Below, piece after piece: positions 60,099-64,000 of a DNA stretch of 64,000 nucleotides; position 1 is the stretch's first letter; every line of letters begins with the position of its first letter. A model generated the notes under the pieces. That model was not told the origin of the DNA and made no database searches. It saw only the letters and a list, made by a program, of their open reading frames with translations. Source of the DNA: Verrucomicrobiaceae bacterium (GTDB lineage Bacteria > Verrucomicrobiota > Verrucomicrobiia > Verrucomicrobiales > Akkermansiaceae); NCBI GenBank assembly GCA_027491155.1, contig JAIXWR010000010.1, positions 62,001 through 126,000 of the forward strand. Direction: 5' to 3'. The translations under genes and the position numbers were made by a program.

Positions 60099-60878
60099 TC
60101 AGATCATATCCCGCGTCACCTCATACCTCGCGGCGCAGCGCGGGCACTGGACGGTGATGACGTCGGAATCCTCGAAGAGGACGTCGGGCTTGTCGCGCCA
60201 GGAGCCGAGGACCGGCAGGATCTTCCCGAGATCGCAGCCGCAGTGGAAGCGGAAGCGGCGGGTCTCCAGCAGGCCGGTTTCCTCGGTTTCGAGAATGCGC
60301 TCGGCGGCCGCTGCATCGAGCCCGGCCAGCCATGCCTCGTCGCAGTCGGGCTGGGCGGTGACCAGCGAGAACAGTTCGTCGTCTTGGCGGAAGATCCGGG
60401 CGGGACGTTGCTCGGACTGGGTGTAATACTGCTCGACCCAATGGAGTGGGTCGCGGTCGTCGACCTCCAGCGTCGACATCCGCGGTTCGGCCTGGTGGTT
60501 GGTGGTGACTTGGGAGTAGAAGAAATTCCGGTCGGGCTCGCGAACATCCTCGGTGAAGAGCCGGCCGGTGACGGATTCCTGGAGCGAGCCGGCGGTCGCG
60601 AAGACATTCACCCGCGGGGCGCGGAGGTTCACCGTCCATGCGATGGTTTCCGCCCAGGGCCGGGCGACGGCGTGGAGGGTGATGGCGGCGAGGAAGTCCT
60701 TCAGCATCTGGTCCAGTTCCGCGGAGTGGCGGATGCCGTATTGCATCAGGTGCAGGTAGTAGTCGCAGTAGATCGGCGCGAACTTGGCCCGGAGCAGCAG
60801 GGCGTTGCGATGGCGGACGAAGATGGATTCGACCTTGATGAATTCTTCCTGGATCTCGACCTGTTCCGGCTCTGGCAC
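60099..60878 (-). CDS. hslO: Hsp33-like redox-regulated chaperone
   Basis: A 259-residue protein with an Hsp33-type fold. The C-terminal redox switch is complete: CGC (CxC) near residue 208 and CPRC near 240, separated by 29 residues as in Hsp33, holding zinc when reduced. The block YYTQSEQRPARIF is the conserved YyxQSeQ segment. It starts with GTG (60878), giving MPEPEQVEIQEEF; there is no earlier ATG. Hsp33 protects proteins under oxidative or chlorine stress. The N-terminal half is diverged from proteobacterial HslO, which explains why the name is used with some caution. Confidence 0.82.
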   Translation of the reverse strand: MPEPEQVEIQEEFIKVESIFVRHRNALLLRAKFAPIYCDYYLHLMQYGIRHSAELDQMLKDFLAAITLHAVARPWAETIAWTVNLRAPRVNVFATAGSLQESVTGRLFTEDVREPDRNFFYSQVTTNHQAEPRMSTLEVDDRDPLHWVEQYYTQSEQRPARIFRQDDELFSLVTAQPDCDEAWLAGLDAAAAERILETEETGLLETRRFRFHCGCDLGKILPVLGSWRDKPDVLFEDSDVITVQCPRCAARYEVTRDMI

Positions 60879-61007
60879 GGGGTGAGCGTAGGGGTATCAC
60901 GGGTTGGACGCCAAACCCGAAATTCCCGCTGGAGACCAAGCATTTGAGGGACGGATCACGGTTGCAGGAAATCCAGGCCCCGAAGGTCGATTCGCCAACA
61001 AAGTGCG

Positions 61008-61030
61008 ACGGTCGCAGACCAACGCTACAT
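61008..61030 (-). repeat. Type B palindrome after the methyltransferase gene
   Basis: On the minus strand ATGTAGCG-TT-GGTCTGCGACC (core palindrome 61010-61020) follows the methyltransferase TGA by 2 bp. The GGTCTGCGACC core is identical to that of unit B1 at the TrhO-RluA stop. The rest of 60879-61032 holds no gene I can support. Confidence 0.65.
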
Positions 61031-61032
61031 GC

Positions 61033-61860
61033 TCAGAAGAGTTCCTGCCCCGCGGGCTCTTCAAGGCGGGCTTTGGCGACAGAAAGGTAATGGTCGTCGA
61101 GTTCGATGCCGGTGAACTCCGCGATGTCCTGTCGCTTCGCCGCGACGGCGGAGGTGCCGATGCCGAGAAAGGGATCGAGCAAGCGGGTTGCCGGCCCCTT
61201 GCCGTGGAGCAGGATGCACTGCTCGACCAGCGCGACCGGGAAGCTGGCGGGGTGGGGGCGCTCCTTCTCCCGGGACAGGATGGTGTCGTAGGGGATGAAC
61301 CAGGTATTGCCCCGGCAACGGCGGTCCACGCCGCCGGTGTGGCCCCAGCGGGCGATGTTCGACTTGTCCTGGTAGGGCACGCCGGCACCGCGGCGGTCCA
61401 GTTTCACGGTGCCGGTCTTCGTCAGGTGGAAGACGTATTCATGGCAGTCGTTGACGTAGCGCTGCGAATTGATCGGCTTGAAGTGCCCGGCGCTGACCTG
61501 CTCTCCGCGGCGGGTTTCAACGGTGATCGACTTGATCCAGTGGAAGGTGTTCTGGAGGGTGAACAGCGCGTCCTTGCCGTCGGTGAAGGCGATCACGATC
61601 TGGTGTGGCAGCAGCGGGTTCGACGGGGACGCGCCGACGTTGAGGAAGAACGAGCCGTCGTCGGCCATGACGCGTTTCACCTCCGAAGCCCAGACGTGGC
61701 ACCACTCAAGGAAGTCGCCGCGGCCAGCGGTGTCGTCGAAGGAGCGGTAGTTGATGCCCAGATTGTAAGGGGGCGAGGTGACCACCAAGTCAATGGAGCC
61801 GTCGGGAAGGGTGGGGAGCACCTGGAGGCAGTCGCCGTGGTGAAGGTGGAAAGAAGGCAT
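61033..61860 (-). CDS. Orphan DNA methyltransferase, beta class (m4C or m6A)
   Basis: A 275-residue DNA methyltransferase. Catalytic motif IV TSPPYNLG (residues 28-35) comes before the target region and the SAM motif DPFLGIGTSAVAA near residue 230, the order of the beta class; SPPY is the common m4C form but also occurs in m6A enzymes. GIELDDHYLSVA ends motif II. No restriction endonuclease or specificity subunit lies next to it, so it is probably a solitary methyltransferase used for regulation or protection. The target sequence cannot be derived here. Confidence 0.92.
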   Translation of the reverse strand: MPSFHLHHGDCLQVLPTLPDGSIDLVVTSPPYNLGINYRSFDDTAGRGDFLEWCHVWASEVKRVMADDGSFFLNVGASPSNPLLPHQIVIAFTDGKDALFTLQNTFHWIKSITVETRRGEQVSAGHFKPINSQRYVNDCHEYVFHLTKTGTVKLDRRGAGVPYQDKSNIARWGHTGGVDRRCRGNTWFIPYDTILSREKERPHPASFPVALVEQCILLHGKGPATRLLDPFLGIGTSAVAAKRQDIAEFTGIELDDHYLSVAKARLEEPAGQELF

Positions 61861-61911
61861 GGAACGAGCCGCGGAGACGCGGAGGGGACGGGGAGAGGAT
61901 GAAGAGAAGCG

Positions 61912-62106
61912 TCAGCCGTCGTAACGGAACTCACCCATCCGGCCTTCGTTGTTCATGAAATCGGCGAGGGCGGATTCCTGGGTCAATTCGCCGCGGGCGA
62001 TTGCCTGGGGGATGAACACTTCGATCACCCATCGTTCAAAGGTGACAAGGTCCACCTTCGGAGCGGGCGGATGTCCGCTGAGATCAGCTAGTTCAATGTC
62101 GATCAT
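61912..62106 (-). CDS. Small acidic protein overlapping the nucleotidyltransferase gene
   Basis: A 64-residue, acidic, cytosolic protein starting MIDIELADLSGHPPAPKVDL, with a helix (FERWVIEVFIPQAIARGELT) and FMNNEGRMGEF near the end. Its ATG at 62106 overlaps the nucleotidyltransferase stop as ATGA, so the two are translationally coupled. I know no family. The pairing of a nucleotidyltransferase with a small partner is typical of toxin-antitoxin modules, but this is inference. Confidence 0.65.
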   Translation of the reverse strand: MIDIELADLSGHPPAPKVDLVTFERWVIEVFIPQAIARGELTQESALADFMNNEGRMGEFRYDG

Positions 62107-62630
62107 GGCCGGAATCTTAGCTTCTCGAAGGCATCCGGGCCAGCATACTTCTGACACATCGCGCGTAGTTCGGGCTCGGGGATTTTTCCCGGGTTCCGCT
62201 CCAGCAGCTCTTGCAGATCGCGCAGGTCGCGTCCCTTCCGGTGTTCGTCGTCCTTGAGCGCGTAGAGTTTCATCGCGATCAAGCCCTCGAAGTTGATGAC
62301 GCGAACCCCCATCGCCTGATCCATCGAACCGCGCATCTGCTTGAAGCTATCGTCGTTGACCCAGATCAAATCGACGAAGGGAAACGCGAGATCGCGACCG
62401 TATTGAAATCGGGTCGCCATCCCGTCCGATCTCGGCTCAAAGCCCAGCTTGGCCATGAGAGCAACCGCGTCCGCCTCGCGGCTTCGCGCGCAGATCCAGT
62501 CGAGGTCGAGCGTGTTTCGCGGGAAGCCATGTGAAGTGACTGCCCATCCTCCGGCTAGAAGCAGAGGGATTCCCTCTTCCTCGAAGCGCTCGAACATGGC
62601 CTTTGCGAAGTCTCTGAGAGATACGTTCAT
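62103..62630 (-). CDS. Nucleotidyltransferase-fold protein (AbiEii/MNT-like)
   Basis: A 175-residue protein with a polymerase-beta type nucleotidyltransferase core: LLLAGGWAVTSHGFPRNTLD, that is G27-G28, a 13-residue spacer and D42-x-D44, with a third acidic residue at D87 (FVDLIW). NFEGLIAMKLYALKDDEHRKGRDLRDL resembles the helical part of AbiEii/AbiGii-type and DUF6036-like proteins. Such proteins act as toxins that modify tRNA or as phage-defence factors. A 64-residue partner overlaps its end. The ATG at 62630 is used. Confidence 0.75.
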   Translation of the reverse strand: MNVSLRDFAKAMFERFEEEGIPLLLAGGWAVTSHGFPRNTLDLDWICARSREADAVALMAKLGFEPRSDGMATRFQYGRDLAFPFVDLIWVNDDSFKQMRGSMDQAMGVRVINFEGLIAMKLYALKDDEHRKGRDLRDLQELLERNPGKIPEPELRAMCQKYAGPDAFEKLRFRP

Positions 62631-62653
62631 GGGGCGAGCTCGGAGATCATGAT

Positions 62654-63004
62654 TTACTGCTCGTCTTCAGGGGCAAGGGGCTCTTCCTCAAAATTGTTGG
62701 TTCCCTCGATCCGGCCGAATGCCCGACCGGGAAGGCTTTCGAGATAGGGGATAATGGCTGGGTCGTAGTTGCAGATCGTGTTCACGTCGTATCGCGCCAG
62801 GTTGGCAGGATCGTTCACGTAGCTGTCCGACTCCTCGCCGGAAAAGAACCGCCATCCCGAATCGAGGTCGTCGTCCGGTTCCTCTCGATACATGTAACCC
62901 ACGTGGCGCCCTTCGACCGTGATCTGGTCGGTGGCGAGACATGACCCCATATTGGGGATGACACGTTTGATCTCGGAGCCGGGAATCTTGAAATCCTTCT
63001 TCAT
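62654..63004 (-). CDS. DUF2185 (immunity-type) protein
   Basis: A 116-residue cytosolic protein of the DUF2185 family, which occurs both alone and as an immunity-type module (Imm33-like) of polymorphic toxins. The pattern GYMYREEPDDDLDSGWRFF, DSYVNDPANLARYDVNTIC, and NYDPAIIPYLESLPGRAFGR is characteristic. It lies 23 bp from both the nucleotidyltransferase and the RNase gene, all leftward. A toxin gene for it is not visible. Confidence 0.8.
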   Translation of the reverse strand: MKKDFKIPGSEIKRVIPNMGSCLATDQITVEGRHVGYMYREEPDDDLDSGWRFFSGEESDSYVNDPANLARYDVNTICNYDPAIIPYLESLPGRAFGRIEGTNNFEEEPLAPEDEQ

Positions 63005-63026
63005 CGCATTTAGGCAACGACCCGGA

Positions 63027-64000
63027 TCAGGCCTGGTCGATGGTCTTTTCCGTCGAAGCGTCCACGATCATGAAACGCTCGCGGTGCAGGGATGGATCGG
63101 AGCGGAAGATCAGGCGGCCGGAGTGCTGTCGCTCGAGTTCGACGAGGTGCTTGCTGTCCTCGGTCTTGAAGCGCGTGAGCACGTCGGGATTGACCACCAC
63201 GATGAGATCGCCGGCCTGGTCGCGGTGCTTGTTGATCACCGTGACGATGCGGCGCTGGATTTCGACGCTCATGGTCATCGGCGTCTTCACGCGGCCGCGG
63301 CCCTGGCAGTAGGGGCAGGGCTCGAACATGGTGTCGCGCAGCGATTCGTTGAGCCGCTGGCGGGTCATTTCCATGAGGCCGATCGACGAGATCTGCAGCA
63401 CCTGGGTCTTCGCCTTGTCCTTCTTCAGGCGGTCCTTCATCGCCTTGTAAACCGCCTGCTGGTCCTTGCGATGGCGCATGTCGATGAAGTCGACGACGAC
63501 CAGACCGCCGATGTTGCGGAGCCGGAGCTGGCGGGCGACTTCCTGGGCGGCCTCGACGTTGGTTTCGAGGATCATCTTGTCGACATCCTTCGAGCCGCGG
63601 TTGCGGCCGGTGTTCACGTCGATGGAAATCAGGGCCTCCGTCTCGTCGATGACGATGTAGCCGCCGCAGGGCAGCCAGACCTGGCGCGAGAAGGCTTCGT
63701 CGATCTGCTTCTGGATGCCCACTGCCTCGAAGATCGGCTGGGCGGAGGGAAGGTGATGGATGCGGCGCTTGGCGCGGCGGGAGATCTTTCCGGCGATCTC
63801 GCGGATGAACTCGGTGGTCTGCGCGTCGTCGCAGAGGACCTGGTCGACCTCGTCGGTGAGGAAGTCGCGGGCGGTGCGCTCGATCAGCCCGGGCTCCTGG
63901 AAGACGCAGAGCGGGGCGGGGCCGGAATCGCGCCTGTCCTCGACCGCGCGCCACTGCTCGAGGAGCATCGCGAGATCGCGGACGAAATGGCGGGCGCGGG
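63027..64000 (-). CDS. RNase E/G family ribonuclease, C-terminal part, cut by window edge
   Basis: At least 324 C-terminal residues of a ribonuclease E/G; the N-terminal S1 domain lies beyond 64000. Visible parts: RARHFVRDLAMLLEQW, the DNase I-like subdomain with the catalytic aspartates (YIVIDETEALISIDVNTGRN and VVVDFIDM), and the zinc-link CPYCQGRG. The first Met in the visible part is an internal residue, since the same frame continues to the edge. It processes rRNA and mRNA. The end lacks the long disordered degradosome tail of E. coli RNase E, so it is closer to RNase G. Stop TGA at 63027-63029, 22 bp before DUF2185. Confidence 0.93.
   Translation of the reverse strand, partial: RARHFVRDLAMLLEQWRAVEDRRDSGPAPLCVFQEPGLIERTARDFLTDEVDQVLCDDAQTTEFIREIAGKISRRAKRRIHHLPSAQPIFEAVGIQKQIDEAFSRQVWLPCGGYIVIDETEALISIDVNTGRNRGSKDVDKMILETNVEAAQEVARQLRLRNIGGLVVVDFIDMRHRKDQQAVYKAMKDRLKKDKAKTQVLQISSIGLMEMTRQRLNESLRDTMFEPCPYCQGRGRVKTPMTMSVEIQRRIVTVINKHRDQAGDLIVVVNPDVLTRFKTEDSKHLVELERQHSGRLIFRSDPSLHRERFMIVDASTEKTIDQA

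Noticed and set aside
61912-63004. Complete restriction-modification or Abi defence island
   Set aside because: Only a methyltransferase, one nucleotidyltransferase pair and DUF2185 are present; no nuclease or other defence gene is visible.
1-64000. CRISPR array, tRNA, rRNA, prophage or insertion sequence
   Set aside because: No regularly spaced direct repeats, no cloverleaf with a typical T-arm, no transposase or integrase reading frame was seen.

Overview
This window is about 64 kb of GC-rich, densely packed bacterial chromosome. The gene content points to a diderm of the Planctomycetota-Verrucomicrobiota group, most likely a Verrucomicrobiales member such as a Luteolibacter-like organism (inference, no rRNA present). 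The pointers are a cytochrome/DUF1549/DUF1553 protein paired with a Tat-exported DUF1501 protein, a formylglycine sulfatase, a MoxR/DUF58/Bat operon, a DUF6428 gene in an arsenic operon, and little use of Shine-Dalgarno sequences combined with many ATGA and GTGA gene overlaps. No tRNA, rRNA, CRISPR array, transposase or prophage was recognised.

Layout. 1-5.7 kb: arsenic resistance operon read right to left: arsR, DUF6428, aquaporin, arsC, arsD, arsA, ACR3, then the start of an unknown gene cut by the window edge. 5.8-12.6 kb: tripartite MacAB/TolC-like efflux system followed by its two-component system, one leftward unit. 12.7-15.3 kb: DEAD-box helicase and RRM RNA-binding protein, each with a terminator. 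15.7-24.2 kb: housekeeping genes (D-Ala-D-Ala carboxypeptidase, 6-phosphofructokinase, Lrp-type regulator, LysM protein, free methionine sulfoxide reductase, GH75 chitosanase-like protein, DedA, gpsA, plsY). 24.3-32.9 kb: leftward MoxR-DUF58-BatA-BatB-BatD operon ending in a secreted cyclophilin; BatB carries BatC-like TPRs and BatD carries BatE-like TPR/SH3 parts. 33-37 kb: a YjjJ-type HipA-family protein with an unusual kinase core, a DUF5069 protein and an ABC exporter. 37-47 kb: a large secreted sugar-dehydrogenase/LamG protein facing a rightward unit of AEC transporter, IclR regulator, DUF1553 cytochrome protein and DUF1501 protein. 47-56.5 kb: cysteine-synthase-like enzyme, RDD protein, zinc-ribbon protein, sulfatase, KamA radical SAM enzyme, rsmH, DUF2891 and a TrhO-RluA fusion. 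56.6-60.9 kb: HAD, GT4 glycosyltransferase, GNAT and glucosyl-3-phosphoglycerate-synthase-like genes joined by GTGA overlaps, plus an Hsp33-like chaperone. 61-64 kb: orphan DNA methyltransferase, a nucleotidyltransferase with a small overlapping partner, DUF2185, and a truncated RNase E/G.

The most interesting non-obvious signals are families of short palindromes whose head supplies the TAG stop codon of the preceding gene; the HipA-like protein that appears to lack both metal-binding residues and has a repeated 15-bp box in its leader; the compact solute-type gene cluster (GpgS, GT4, GNAT, HAD) whose HAD member has a DxYGT rather than DxDGT motif; the overlapping nucleotidyltransferase/64-aa pair; and two small genes (34 and 46 residues) that are easy to miss.
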